Source: Psettodes erumei (taxonomy: Eukaryota; Chordata; Actinopteri; Pleuronectiformes; Psettodidae). From it: 64,000 nucleotides of DNA. The notes beneath the pieces are model-generated. The model was not told the DNA's origin. It worked only from the letters and a program-made list of their open reading frames with translations, and made no database searches. The translations under genes and the position numbers were made by a program. The stretch spans positions 1,488,001 through 1,552,000 of the forward strand of contig JAFBJZ010000616.1 in assembly GCA_016785225.1 (NCBI GenBank). The letters are read 5' to 3'. Below, piece by piece: positions 45,201 through 51,754 of the stretch. Position 1 is the first letter of the stretch. Each line of letters starts with the position of its first letter.

Positions 45201-45483
45201 CTGATGGGATATGTGTTAAAGAGGTGTCCAAATGTAATTTATGACCATCATTCCAGTTCATATTGTGTTTCTCTGATTCATGCTCCTAAAATGAAATGTG
45301 TGTAATCAAATTACCAAGCCTCGGGCCAAATAATGTTCTCACTAAGAGGGGAGGAGGGTGGGGGGTTAATAGGTGACCTGCTGCTTTTCATTTCTTCTAA
45401 TGTTTCTCCTGTTCCGTCTCACCTTCCAGGACCAGTACAAGTTTTGCTATGAAGTGGCACTGGAGTACTTGAACTCTGGGTAA
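8732..45483 (+). CDS. ptprm: Receptor-type tyrosine-protein phosphatase mu, intracellular half (17 constitutive exons, spliced)
   Basis: Joining 8732-8949, 11547-11627, 15325-15518, 19648-19735, 20404-20480, 24311-24347, 30409-30506, 32844-32960, 34192-34346, 35121-35256, 37318-37467, 37843-38016, 39550-39681, 42315-42440, 44250-44413, 44651-44786 and 45430-45483 gives 711 residues and a TAA, with GT-AG introns and matching phase at every junction. The protein has a juxtamembrane segment (about residues 1-140), phosphatase D1 (about 140-400; KNRYGN, WPDHGVP, HCSAGAGRTG) and D2 (about 430-700; HCLNGGGRSG). RPTP-mu is a homophilic adhesion receptor that dephosphorylates junctional substrates at the plasma membrane. 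The choice of PTPRM over PTPRK, PTPRT and PTPRU rests on remembered juxtamembrane wording (VNSMDKSY, LSTSIP, VPYQT) and the tail VALEYLNSG. The gene starts before the window: the ectodomain and transmembrane exons are missing. Which teleost duplicate (a or b) this is cannot be told. Confidence 0.93.
8880..8948 (+). repeat. In-frame 30-bp coding minisatellite, 2.3 copies
   Basis: Unit 1 at 8880-8909 encodes NTRSECALTL, unit 2 at 8910-8939 encodes NGRSECALTL, and a partial unit at 8940-8948 encodes NGR. The two full units differ at only three bases: two in the second codon and one silent change. The low divergence suggests a recent duplication or ongoing homogenisation. Each copy adds ten juxtamembrane residues including one Cys, without shifting the frame. 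Confidence 0.95.
10405..10600. repeat. Degenerate interspersed repeat common in fish introns
   Basis: The segment around 10498-10545 (GTACTTTTTACTGCACC followed by an A-rich stretch and TTTGACGGCC) resembles a widespread teleost repeat with a GTACTTTTTACTCCACTA-like core, as I remember it. Boundaries and family are uncertain. Confidence 0.4.
10640..10915. repeat. Degenerate interspersed repeat (fish family with repeated GATTAAT/GATCAAT words)
   Basis: The segment contains repeated GATTGA/GATTAAT-type words, an internal AACTTCAAAACAAGATGTTT and an end reading CATTGCAACCCTA. It resembles an abundant teleost non-autonomous repeat that ends in GTTGCAGCCCTA, as I remember it. It is heavily diverged. 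Confidence 0.45.
11547..11627 (+). CDS. ptprm: ptprm exon 2 of window: juxtamembrane Ser/Thr-rich linker
   Basis: Residues 73-99 (27 residues), reading AGSSPSSFTLPKANTL then STSIPTNSYYP. It is phase 1 at both ends (81 nt), so it can be skipped in frame. The acceptor TTCCAG|CG and donor CAG|GTAAAC are both good. It corresponds to the PTPRM segment written SSPSSFTMKTNTLSTSVP with SYYP, the best single clue that this is mu rather than another R2B member. Confidence 0.92.
12316..12342 (+). CDS. ptprm: ptprm alternative microexon A (27 nt, DPFVPTAIL)
   Basis: It is flanked by GAGCAG before and GTGAGA after. Joined to the G ending exon 2, it reads D-P-F-V-P-T-A-I-L and again leaves one G. It is phase 1-1, so inclusion adds nine residues without a frame change. 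A CU-rich tract lies at about 12268-12290. The peptide matches the start of the alternative insert I recall in the longer human PTPRM isoform. The segment is far too short for gene prediction by ORF length. Confidence 0.85.
   Translation: MPLCQLLS
12745..12805 (+). other. Dense G-run cluster, potential RNA/DNA G-quadruplex
   Basis: Eight runs of three to six G occur in 61 nt on the transcribed-sense strand: 12745-12750, 12760-12765, 12772-12774, 12778-12780, 12782-12784, 12787-12790, 12792-12795 and 12800-12805. Loops are short. The cluster lies 0.4 kb downstream of microexon A and 1.3 kb upstream of microexon B. Confidence 0.8.
14043..14123 (+). promoter_or_regulatory. Polypyrimidine/UGC splicing control region of microexon B
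   Basis: A long uninterrupted CU tract (about 14050-14090, many CUCUCU/UCUUC words) is followed by a UGC at 14110-14112, 11-13 nt before the exon, and then the AG at 14122-14123. In known neural microexons, a UGC between the pyrimidine tract and the AG is the SRRM4 (nSR100) element, and CU tracts bind PTBP1. The layout is seen directly; the regulators are inferred. Confidence 0.55.
14124..14135 (+). CDS. ptprm: ptprm alternative microexon B (12 nt, VPIN)
   Basis: The sequence TGCCCATTAATG is bounded by AAAAAG and GTAAGT. After the G left by microexon A it reads V-P-I-N and leaves G for the Asp codon that starts exon 3. It is phase 1-1. Together with microexon A the insert is 13 residues, D-P-F-V-P-T-A-I-L-V-P-I-N, placed between SYYP and DESQNMGSD. 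On its own after exon 2 it would also stay in frame. Confidence 0.85.
15325..15518 (+). CDS. ptprm: ptprm exon 3 of window: juxtamembrane to N-terminal edge of D1
   Basis: Residues 100-164, from DESQNMGSDTSSLVQSH through REPVDVPYQTAQLHPAIRV to MKCAEGYGFKEEYE. The acceptor is CCGCAG and the donor GAG|GTAGGA, ending phase 0. The AIRVADLLQHI and GFKEEYE stretches are hallmark R2B sequence at the wedge-like helix that precedes D1. HTHSLRKRE is two residues longer than the mammalian HTYKKRE I remember. Third-position GC is very high. Confidence 0.95.
15519..19647 (+). other. ptprm: ptprm intron
   Basis: There is no exon candidate in this 4.1-kb intron. It holds a TCTG/TCTC-rich simple stretch at 15662-15712 and a GC-rich patch with many CpGs at 19316-19415. 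The acceptor tract TTTTCTCTCTTTTCAG precedes exon 4. Confidence 0.75.
19648..19735 (+). CDS. ptprm: ptprm exon 4 of window: start of D1 with KNRY motif
   Basis: Residues 165-193, SFFEGQSAPWDSAKKDENRM then KNRYGNIIA. KNRYGNI is the conserved motif at the start of classical PTP domains. The frame with the next exon requires the donor CAT|GTGTGT at 19736, which is weak but yields the invariant Tyr codon (T plus AT) before DHSRVRL. Confidence 0.93.
19736..20403 (+). other. ptprm: ptprm intron (668 bp)
   Basis: I see nothing beyond splice signals; the acceptor region at 20376-20403 is pyrimidine rich and ends CTTCCAG. Confidence 0.8.
20404..20480 (+). CDS. ptprm: ptprm exon 5 of window: D1 phosphotyrosine-recognition region
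   Basis: Residues 194-219, YDHSRVRLQALEGEQSSDYI then NANYVD. DYINANYVDG is the classical PTP motif next to the phosphotyrosine-recognition loop. Donor GAT|GTAAGT is a perfect consensus and ends phase 0. Confidence 0.95.
20481..24310 (+). other. ptprm: ptprm intron
   Basis: This 3.8-kb intron has no exon candidate. It contains ATTT-type simple sequence at 20637-20660 and a G-rich stretch with potential quadruplex character at 23595-23629. The acceptor is preceded by a T-rich tract ending TTTTACAG. Confidence 0.75.
23595..23629 (+). repeat. G-rich simple sequence (GGGGT-type)
   Basis: Successive runs of three to seven G separated by single T or TGT, on the + strand inside an intron. Confidence 0.8.
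24311..24347 (+). CDS. ptprm: ptprm exon 6 of window: D1, 37-nt exon
   Basis: Residues 220-231, GYHRPNHYIATQ, then one base of the next Gly. The first Gly follows the VD of exon 5, giving the NYVDGYHRPNHYIATQGP core of the catalytic domain. The acceptor TTTTACAG and donor CAAG|GTAAGA are strong. A 37-nt exon at this place is, as I recall, typical of receptor PTP genes. Confidence 0.95.
25516..25600. repeat. (GT)n microsatellite, interrupted
   Basis: About 85 bp of GT repeats interrupted by TTGC and GC units. Confidence 0.95.
28546..28590. repeat. (CA)n followed by (AAAT)n compound microsatellite
   Basis: CA repeats to about 28570, then AAAT units to 28590. Confidence 0.9.
29578..29822 (+). 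mobile_element. Degenerate Tc1/mariner-like DNA transposon fragment (3' part)
   Basis: TGGTGTTGAAGAACTGGACC, AGTCTTCCAAGGATGTTGAGG, ACGAGATGTAC and a terminal GGTGTCCACATTCATTTGG with CCATGTTATGTA match, in order, the 3' end of fish Tc1-like elements as I remember it (GGTGTGGAAGAACTTGACTGG, then GGTGTCCACATACTTTTGG and CCATGTAGTGTA). No open frame survives. The 5' end and target-site duplication are not recognisable. Confidence 0.65.
30409..30506 (+). CDS. ptprm: ptprm exon 7 of window: D1 core
   Basis: Residues 232-264, GPMQETVFDFWRMVWQENTA then AIVMVTNLVEVGR. QETVFDFWRMVW and IVMVTNLVE are conserved catalytic-domain core strands and helices. The acceptor is CTCTAAG after a run of ten C; the donor AGG|GTGGGT is moderate. 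It runs from phase 1 to phase 0. Confidence 0.95.
30507..32843 (+). other. ptprm: ptprm intron
   Basis: Contains a long (GT)n at 30664-30713 and a GC-rich patch at about 31340-31430. No supportable exon; the acceptor is TGTCCCTCTCAG. Confidence 0.75.
30664..30713. repeat. (GT)n microsatellite
   Basis: About 50 bp, nearly pure, 158 nt downstream of the exon 7 donor and U/G-rich in the transcript. Confidence 0.95.
32844..32960 (+). CDS. ptprm: ptprm exon 8 of window: D1
   Basis: Residues 265-303, VKCCKYWPDDTEIYRDIKVT then LIETELLSEYVIRTFAVEK. KCCKYWPDD is the conserved KCxxYWP motif of receptor PTP D1 domains. It is 117 nt, phase 0-0, with acceptor CTCTCAG and donor AAG|GTACGC. Confidence 0.96.
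32961..34191 (+). other. ptprm: ptprm intron
   Basis: 1.2 kb of AT-rich DNA with no exon or recognisable repeat. Confidence 0.75.
34192..34346 (+). CDS. ptprm: ptprm exon 9 of window: D1 WPD loop and catalytic cysteine
   Basis: Residues 304-354 plus two bases of the next Ser. It carries REIRQFHFTGWPDHGVPYHA, with the general-acid Asp codon at 34246-34248 (residue 322), and VVHC, with the nucleophile Cys codon at 34342-34344 (residue 354). The donor follows the AG of the Ser codon, splitting the signature between exons, a conserved position in this family as I recall. D1 therefore keeps all the catalytic residues expected of an active tyrosine phosphatase. Confidence 0.97.
34347..35120 (+). 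other. ptprm: ptprm intron (774 bp)
   Basis: Nothing beyond splice signals is visible; the acceptor is TTCGCCCTCAG. Confidence 0.8.
35121..35256 (+). CDS. ptprm: ptprm exon 10 of window: D1 P-loop arginine and Q-loop region
   Basis: Residues 355-400. It completes the signature with SAGAGRTGCF, continues IVIDIMLDMAEREGVVDIYN, and ends RRVNMVQTE, the glutamine (Q) loop of D1. Donor GAG|GTACGG, phase 0. Confidence 0.97.
35306..35329. repeat. (GT)n microsatellite near a donor site
   Basis: Twelve TG units about 50 nt downstream of the exon 10 donor. Confidence 0.9.
36301..36334. repeat. (GT)n microsatellite
   Basis: About 34 bp with a TATG interruption near the start. Confidence 0.9.
36910..37080. 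repeat. Possible diverged interspersed repeat
   Basis: GGTCATGAAAAACCTGAAAA and the following AAGGAATTT, CTGGCCTTTAAA and TGTCATGGAGTTC words resemble a fish repeat built from GTCATGGAATTT-like words, as I remember it. Weak evidence. Confidence 0.3.
37318..37467 (+). CDS. ptprm: ptprm exon 11 of window: end of D1 and D1-D2 linker
   Basis: Residues 401-450, EQYVFIHDAILEACLCGDTT then VPASQLRSVYYDMNRLDPQT and NSSPIKEEFR. EQYVFIHDAILE is the last conserved helix of D1; the rest is the short linker into D2. 150 nt, phase 0-0, acceptor TTTTGCAG, donor AGG|GTAAGG. Confidence 0.97.
37468..37842 (+). other. ptprm: ptprm intron (375 bp)
   Basis: Nothing beyond splice signals; the acceptor is CTTGACAG after a T-rich tract. 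Confidence 0.85.
37843..38016 (+). CDS. ptprm: ptprm exon 12 of window: start of D2
   Basis: Residues 451-508, from TLNMVTPTLRVEDCSIALLP to ITIDGESSNYINAALMD. NHEKNRCMDVLPPDRCLPFL is the D2 counterpart of the KNRY region, and SSNYINAALMD that of DYINANYVD. 174 nt, phase 0-0. Near identity to mammalian PTPRM from memory. Confidence 0.97.
38017..39549 (+). other. ptprm: ptprm intron
   Basis: 1.5 kb of AT-rich DNA. A stretch near 39015-39075 with repeated GACTTG words may be an old interspersed repeat. No exon. Confidence 0.7.
39550..39681 (+). CDS. ptprm: ptprm exon 13 of window: D2
   Basis: Residues 509-552, SYKQPSAFIVTQHPLPNTVK then DFWRLVLDYHCTSIVMLNDV and DPAQ. FIVTQHPLPNTVKDFW is the D2 equivalent of YIATQGPMQETVFDFW. 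132 nt, phase 0-0, acceptor TCCTCCAG, donor CAG|GTAAAC. Confidence 0.97.
41076..41180. repeat. hAT-like non-autonomous element remnant (one end)
   Basis: CAGTGATTCCTAACCAGGGG, followed by an internal CAGGGGGTACACTGGAGG, resembles the end of fish hAT-type repeats (CAGTGGTTCCCAACCAGGGG) as I recall them. The matching second end was not found. Confidence 0.45.
42199..42294. repeat. Two (TG)n microsatellites at a 3' splice site
   Basis: TG repeats at 42199-42236 and 42273-42294, ending 20 nt before the exon 14 acceptor. Confidence 0.93.
42315..42440 (+). CDS. ptprm: ptprm exon 14 of window: D2
   Basis: Residues 553-594, LCPQYWPENGVHRHGPIQVE then FVSADLEEDIISRIFRIYNA and AR. LCPQYWPE is the D2 version of KCCKYWPD. 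126 nt, phase 0-0, so skipping would delete 42 residues in frame. The acceptor TTTGTTTAG is directly preceded by TG repeats; donor CGG|GTACGG. Confidence 0.96.
42441..44249 (+). other. ptprm: ptprm intron (contains a hAT-like element)
   Basis: 1.8 kb. The only recognisable item is the 310-bp hAT-like element at 43189-43498. The acceptor is CCCTCCCCTCCAG. Confidence 0.75.
43189..43498. mobile_element. Non-autonomous hAT-like element with terminal inverted repeats and 8-bp target duplication
   Basis: The left end reads CAGAGGTCCTCAAC and the right end, reverse complemented, CAGAGGTTCCCAACC: 12 of 14 positions match. The flanks TTAAAGAT (43181-43188) and CTTAAGAT (43499-43506) agree at 6 of 8 positions, as expected for an aged 8-bp hAT duplication. 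The 310-bp interior has no meaningful open frame. hAT ends of the form CAGxGGTTCCCAACC are common in fish repeats, from memory. Confidence 0.7.
44250..44413 (+). CDS. ptprm: ptprm exon 15 of window: D2 pseudo-WPD loop and D2 cysteine
   Basis: Residues 595-648 plus two bases. It includes FQFLGWPMYRDTPMSKRSFL, where the general-acid Asp of WPD is replaced by Met, and GEGRTVVHC with the D2 Cys codon at 44409-44411 (residue 648). The loss of the acid marks D2 as a pseudophosphatase, as is usual for R2B receptors. Donor CCT|GTAAGT splits the Leu codon of HCLNGGGRSG. Confidence 0.97.
44651..44786 (+). CDS. ptprm: ptprm exon 16 of window: D2 P-loop and C-terminal helices
   Basis: Residues 649-694, LNGGGRSGTFCAISIVCEML then QHQRSVDVFHAVKTLRNNKP and NMVDLL. 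NGGGRSG replaces the SAGAGRTG of D1. It follows a 237-bp intron; acceptor CTGCAG, donor CTG|GTGAGG, ending phase 0. It is the D2 counterpart of exon 10, and both are 136 nt, reflecting the domain duplication. Confidence 0.97.
44787..45429 (+). other. ptprm: ptprm last intron (643 bp)
   Basis: AT-rich, with nothing beyond splice signals; the acceptor is CACCTTCCAG. Confidence 0.8.
45430..45483 (+). CDS. ptprm: ptprm last coding exon: C-terminus and stop
   Basis: Residues 695-711, DQYKFCYEVALEYLNSG, followed by TAA at 45481-45483. The tail VALEYLNSG is the same as the mammalian PTPRM end I remember. The 3' UTR continues in this exon without an intron that I can see. Confidence 0.96.
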   Translation, partial: DQYKFCYEVALEYLNSG

Positions 45484-46785
45484 CTCAGAAAAATTGGACC
45501 CACCAGAGACAAGTTTTGAGACATTACAGACGACTGCAGCCCACATGTATGCATTGTGCTAAGTGTGTATGTGTGTGTGTGTGTTACCGACCTGATGGGA
45601 ATGAGGTACAGACACGCACGCGCACACACACACAACCATACATACTCTGACCAGCTCTTTTATTCTCCTGGTCATCCGTTGATCCAGATGGGGGGAGGAG
45701 TTGTACAGTGTTAAATATCGCAGCCTGTTTCTGTCAGTACCAGCTGAGGGAAGCCAGCAGGAGGACAGTCAATTCTTTTTTGTGGTTCCTCTGCAGTGAA
45801 TCACCTCCTCTATGGAACCCTCTTTCTCTCTGTCTCTATCTTTCTCAGCCGCCTGTTGTCCCGTGGTTGTTGCCTTGATCCTCATTGGACGACAAGCATT
45901 AAATTCTCTCCAGTTTTCTGTGGAATGCGATACACTGTACATAATGTAATGTGTTCATTTTTCTCTCTGGTTTCTGTTGTTTTCTTTTGTTTACTTTGTT
46001 TTTTCTGCTCAGCTTATTATTAAAAGTCATTAAATGCAGGAGCTCAAAGCCTAAATGTTACTAAATGTCCTGTAAAGTTATGACTTCAAGAAGATTATTG
46101 CTTCATACTGTATTTTGGGGACAGCTGGTTCAGTCTACATCTGCTTACCTTATTTCCTGTACAGGGATCCAAAGCTTTATTTGCACTTCCATTGAATTCT
46201 TGTTGTGCATATTGTAAATATTTCTGTAGATTATTTATTGGCGGTATGTACCTTTTTTTGTGACTCGCAGTAAGTGACAATCATATGTTCTATAGGTTTG
46301 GTTTATTGACTGTAATGTGTGCTCTCTTTTTTTGGAGTCATCTTGTATGACAGAACAATTCCATTGTAAAAAAAAAAAAAGATATATAAACGTATCTACG
46401 ATATAAACATGAGATTCTGAATTTCTGCCTCATTTCTGAGTGGAGCTGGAAAACGTGACATTAGGGGGACATCTGCTGGAGAGGATGAGGAAAAACACAA
46501 TCACCTCCATGTTCACTGCTGTTCACTTCACATTCACGTGAATTTGTCTTCACTTACTTTGTCTTAAGGTTGTGATAATGCTGTTTTTGCAGTAATTCTA
46601 ATAGATTTATTTTGGTTTAAAACATATTAGTTGAATGGATGTAAAATCTAGGTCCTTACAGGCAGAGAGGGAAGTCACATTGCTGGACCAGGATTGGACG
46701 ATGAGACAAGTCCGAAAAGGTAAACTGTCAGACTGGGGTCTTTCATTGTGAGAATATTGGCAGAATAAAGCAAAAATATGTATTA
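45484..46785 (+). other. ptprm: ptprm 3' UTR (3' limit estimated)
   Basis: This follows the TAA and is T/A-rich with TTTGTTT-type words. Polyadenylation signal candidates are ATTAAA at 46019-46024 and 46029-46034 and the canonical AATAAA at 46764-46769. A genomic A-run at about 46367-46380 could cause internal priming in cDNA. A UG repeat (45563-45585) and a CA repeat (about 45620-45634) can pair into a hairpin. The true end cannot be set from sequence alone. Confidence 0.6.
46764..46769 (+). terminator. Candidate polyadenylation signal AATAAA
   Basis: First canonical AATAAA after the ptprm stop, about 1.28 kb downstream; ATTAAA variants at 46019 and 46029 are competing proximal signals. Confidence 0.4.
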
Positions 46786-49553
46786 TTTAACACAAGGGAA
46801 ATGTGACAGGGTTTTCAGTTAACATCTCAGATCAGATACTGTATTTATATAAACTAAGGAATATTCCACAGCCTATAAATGACTGCAGCATAAATGCAAG
46901 GATGCAATATACAGTTATGTTTATGATTTAAATGTTAGTAGTCTTTTAACAAGTAATATATCACACTGGTGTGATTTCACCGAGTTTAGGTATGTTGGGA
47001 TTTTTCTGTGCCTTTGTTTCTTGGCAAATGTTCATCCTCAAATAAGTTTAAGTTTTTCACCTACAGAAGGTGAACACGATCATATGAATACTTGGAATAA
47101 TATGTTGAAATCTAATACAGCAGCCAGTTAATAATCACTCGCTCTGTGAGGGTTATTAATTTATGTGTTTTGCTGATACATCTACACACATTACATTTTA
47201 GAGAGGTTTTGATTTAAGGCCAAGGAGTATTGGGATGCATTATTTTGTACAGGTTTGTCCCTTTATTTAAAAAATAAGATTCACAAGTATTATAACCTTG
47301 ATGAAATATTTCATTCATTAATTTTTCAATTCTCCCATCTGTAAACTCCTTTTCAAAGTTCTTTACAAATTCAAGTCTGAACATGTGATATTTTTATTGA
47401 CTTTGAGAAGTTTGAGAAAACAAAAACAACACTTCAGATTCTTACACGTGACTTCATTTCAAATGGGCCCAAACAAACCAGGGTGACACCAAACTTTTTC
47501 AGTGATCAGCCAGAGAATACCTGAGCTGGTTAAAACAAAGGTTTGTCTAAAACGCTTCTCGAGTGCGTGCAGCACAGTAACAAAACTGTGAGTCATGCAC
47601 AGATGGTTCATTAGCAAACAGAGGAAGGCAGAATGTCTGATCTGAAGTGGGTAAAGTAAACATATAATGAGTTCTGTGCTGTGGCTTCAGGAGAATTTGT
47701 GTGTCAGTTATATATGGGACCTTCAGCGTTACCACCAGAAATGATGGACACTTCAGACACAATAGTGTCCCATCTCACTACCACATAGTTATTCTAAGCA
47801 GAGCAGAGTATAAGTGACAAAATTAGAGCTAAAGATGTGCGTGCTTACTAAACCCATTACTGTGTGTGCTGGAACATGGTGCTGAGTCCTCTGATTCATT
47901 TGGATATTTCTCCCCCTAGTGGTGTGTCTGAGTACCTGTCATGGAGCCTTTTCCAGGAATTATTACATGATTCATGTCAGCAACACTGACTCATGTTCAA
48001 GCCATTTTTATTGAGCTGTATAAACAACTGGTGAATCTAACATTAAATACAAGTATTTTATAGCACAGTCTAGGAAAGTCTAAATAAAGATAAAGCTTAA
48101 AGCTTCAACCGGGGACAGGACTGTTGGTCAATTAAAAATGCAGGATTTACTGCCCCCCCAAAAAACAGAGAAAAAAAGGGGGGGTTAGCCCACACTGCTT
48201 TTATTCTGATAATCAATAAATCAATGCCCTAAAGATGTTAATGTGATCAAAGCTTTGTCGCAGTATGACCACTTCTGTTCAGGTCATTATTTTTTGTAGT
48301 GACCTCGTCATGGGCGTGAAGGCTGTTGCTAATGAACTGGAGAATCAATGTTGTTGACTACACATTAAATAATCAATACACATACATAATGTGTAAAGGC
48401 TCAGTGGTGCTGGAGGTATCTAAGTATCTCAGGAAACAACTTTTAGACTTGACTGAAGCCCTCTCCATCTTACTTTGGTTACAGGCACATCAGCATCAGC
48501 TGAGAGCTGAGAATCACTGATCTTTTGGTTAATTCACAGATGCCTCAGAGCTTTGGTCCAAAGAGCCGACAAACGTCTTGTCACACTCACACACATAAGC
48601 TTTGGACTACTGCTTTTAAAAAAAAAAAGAACCTGTAGGGAGAGATGAAAGCAACACATTATGAAATCTTCTTTTTTGCTGGATGAAGTGTAGGTAAAAC
48701 CTGAGGTCACTCTGCAACCTTGGACCACATGCTTCAACCACGAGAGGTCAGTTAAGGATGGTTTGAAGTTTTGTGTATTTGTATATTAACACTGTGTATC
48801 TCTTGGCAATTTGACTGTTATAAGGCTCAGAAATACAGCCTTAGACTTCAGCAGCTAATTAGCAACTCGCTATGTACGCAGATGCAAAAACAGCAGACAG
48901 CATCACAGCCACTACACCATGTGATTTTTTACTTTTATTGGCTCTCAGTTAGTCTCTGCAGGCTGCTGTGGGGCCTTGAAGATTATGTGTCGAACAGGAG
49001 GAAGGAGTCTGTAGCACAGTTCTCATCTTTTTGCTTTGCAGACTGTTCCATCTGGTCAGAGCTGCAGGCTCTGTGGCACCAGGGATGGTTTCATATTTCA
49101 GAGCGAGACTACTAGTGAATTATTCCTCCGTTCACACACAGAGGCCAGGGGAGCCGGTGAGTCGATGGGAGCCGTGGAAGGGGAGGAGATAAGGAGGAGA
49201 CAGGGAGCCGCTGGTGCTTCATGTGAGTTGAGCTGCAGGGTGAGTCCACACCAGACGTTCCCTGAGTTCAATACAACATTTCGACACACAAGCACATGTG
49301 CAGAGCTGTGTAGTAACTGACGTCCAAAAGATCATCATGGTCTAAGTGTCATTCATCAGGGCTTGAGGCATAAACACAAAAACATGTCAATCAAATTTAT
49401 TTTGCAAACAGCATTTTCAGTGATCATATAAATGAATTACAGCTTGCCTGATAAGATGGAATACCGATCAGAGCTACAATCTGTATTTTGTGTTTTGTGC
49501 TGTAGTATTTACTATAATATACTGTATGTGCAGAGCTGTGACAGCGAAACACA

Positions 49554-49860
49554 CAAAGGGATGCAATATGACCAGTGAGATGCAAAATAGCTAGAAAATG
49601 TCTCAAAGGGACAAAAGGGACTTACAACAGCTAACAGAGACTCTAACAGGCCACAGAAATGGCAGATTTCTATAGAAGAGGAGACTCACAGTTCCGCCAA
49701 AAAAGATCAAAACCTATATTTAAAAAAAAAAAAAAATAGGAAAAAAGCAAAATGATCTCAAAAAGACTCATAAAAAAGTCAAAATGACAACATGAATAAA
49801 AAAACAACCGCAAAGTGAATATGAAGGTGACAAAAGAGTTTCAGAATGACTATAAAGACA
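49554..49860. repeat. Degenerate tandem A-rich repeat (AAAATGAC/CAAAGAGAC type)
   Basis: Recurring words such as AAAATGAC, TCAAAAAGACTC, CAAAGGGAC and ATGACTATAAAGAC at roughly 20-bp spacing resemble decayed units of a tandem family found in many fish genomes, as I remember it. Confidence 0.4.
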
Positions 49861-51370
49861 AAAAAGTGCATTTGTACTAATAAATCTATTCCACAACCTC
49901 AACAGTAATTTGACAGTGAACTTAACTTTCATCCCAGACATTGTTTTTGCAAGAATCAAGTTTTGCATTTTTTCCAAAATGGTAGGCATTACATTTGGGA
50001 ATGAATTTTTTATGAGCTGCAACTGAGAGGAGCGAGGTCTTTGTTGCTGCTGCAGGTGGACCGGCCCGGGCAGCTGCCTCTGTGGCGTCCCAGGTCCAGG
50101 AGATGGCGGTGTGGAGCAGGTGACGCTCTGGGCCACAGAGTGTCAGCTCAAGTCTCTTCACTCCGCCACACGCTAAGTTCACCTGAAAGGCTCATGTTCA
50201 CTTCAGGTCATCATCATGTTGTTCGCTAAACTCGAAGTGATGTAATTTTAAAACATCCATTGATTTTTAAGTGACCTGATGCAGATATATCAGGTTTGTA
50301 TTGACACCAGTGAGTCAGCATTTCTACATGTTTATCATAGGTCCACAGATGGATAGTTGAACTTTGCTTTACAGGACTCCATTTAGTCAGTTTCTCCATC
50401 CTGCATTTGCATGTCGACGTCCTGAACCTAATGTTTTCTCACACCCGGGCTCCTTTGCGCTGATGTAACAATATCATGAATAATCCATTGAATAACTAAT
50501 CACCCCGCAACCGCTGACGGAAGATTAAGTGGTGTATTTTTCTCATAATCACGATGCTCTGCAGCAGCGGCACTCTCTCTCCGTCACACAGACATACACC
50601 ACTGCAGATTCTCACACACACATGCACACATGCAACACAACACAACAGTGGATCACACATAGGTCAAAGGGTAGCTGAAGCAACTGGAGCACGACAGCCT
50701 GTTTCCATCTCCTGGGACTGCTGTATTATTCTCTTTTTTTCTCCCTCTTTCTCTCTGCCCTGATCTCTTAACCCCCCCCAACACTTTTCTACCTCATACA
50801 GATTTGTATTCTGACCATTTTTGACCAAATTTTAGTCTTTCTGCAGAGTGATGCCGCAGCTGTCTTTAGCTGACTTCCAGTAATGTTATTTGCTTTTTTT
50901 GGATTACAGGCCCTTCCATCGAGCGTTTGCCAGGCGGGAGCGAGCGATCAATCCGCGGACCAGCTCGACATGCAAAAAGGCGCCCCTGTCGAGCTCCCGC
51001 ATCTGAAGTAAATCCATATCTCATATCTCCTCCATTTTCATGCAGATGGAAGGGGAGGTGGGAGTGAGTAAGATGTCTCTGCTCTCCTGACATTGTTCCT
51101 ACTCCCCAACCCCCCCAGCCCCTGAAGGTTTGATGTGATTGCATTGTCAGCCCTGTGAGTTTGCTGGTGTTGTAGTACTCTTGGTTGGTGGGTGGATGTG
51201 AGAAGGCTGGAGATACAGAGTTCCTGGGCACAGATGTGGCATACATATTTCAGCAGCTTGAGGCTACATATTTTAGAAGTTGCAAGCTTAGTGTCAAGCC
51301 ACAAGGGGAAAGCCTAGTTTGGTGTATGGCTGGCATATTACATCACTTTTCTACAGTTTTTTGGTTTCGT

Positions 51371-51427
51371 ACGCACACACACACACACAAACACACGCAT
51401 GTGTGTGCACACACACACACACACACA
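51371..51427. repeat. (AC)n microsatellite with central GT inversion
   Basis: CA repeats flank a CACACGCATGTGTGTG palindrome, giving local self-complementarity. Confidence 0.9.
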
Positions 51428-51586
51428 GTATGGGCTGATGTCATAACATCAATCGCCATCATGTCAAAAACCCTTAAGATGCAAAGCAATATTGGGAATG
51501 TGCCCGAGGTCAAGTCCTCATCAAAGTCAATCTAATTCCCAGCAACTCAAGGGGGGTGGGGGGGGGACAGACAACTTGGCCCCCAT

Positions 51587-51754
51587 GTTGCCGTGGCAGC
51601 GAACAGCCCCTCTCTCTCTGGGCATATGATCAGTCTGTTGCCATAGCAGCCCCGTGGAGCTTTCCTGCCAGTCAGTCTAGCAGAGAAGACGAGTGAACCG
51701 GCGGTGCCCCCCATCCGGGGAGGCCTGAGTGTCTCCATCTGTTGCCATGGCACC
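51587..51754 (+). promoter_or_regulatory. Cluster of three RFX X-box-like motifs
   Basis: GTTGCCGTGGCAGC (51587-51600), GTTGCCATAGCAGC (51637-51650) and GTTGCCATGGCACC (51741-51754). Each has a perfect left half-site of the X-box pattern GTNRCC-N2-RGYAAC and one mismatch in the right half. RFX factors bind such palindromes. The motifs are seen; the enhancer role is inferred. Confidence 0.45.

Larger units (their letters stand above)
46786..51540. other. Intergenic DNA downstream of ptprm
   Basis: No gene recognised. It is AT-rich, with a poly-A run near 48617-48628 and a degenerate tandem region at 49554-49860. Open frames are short, overlap on both strands and lack splice-site support. Confidence 0.6.
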
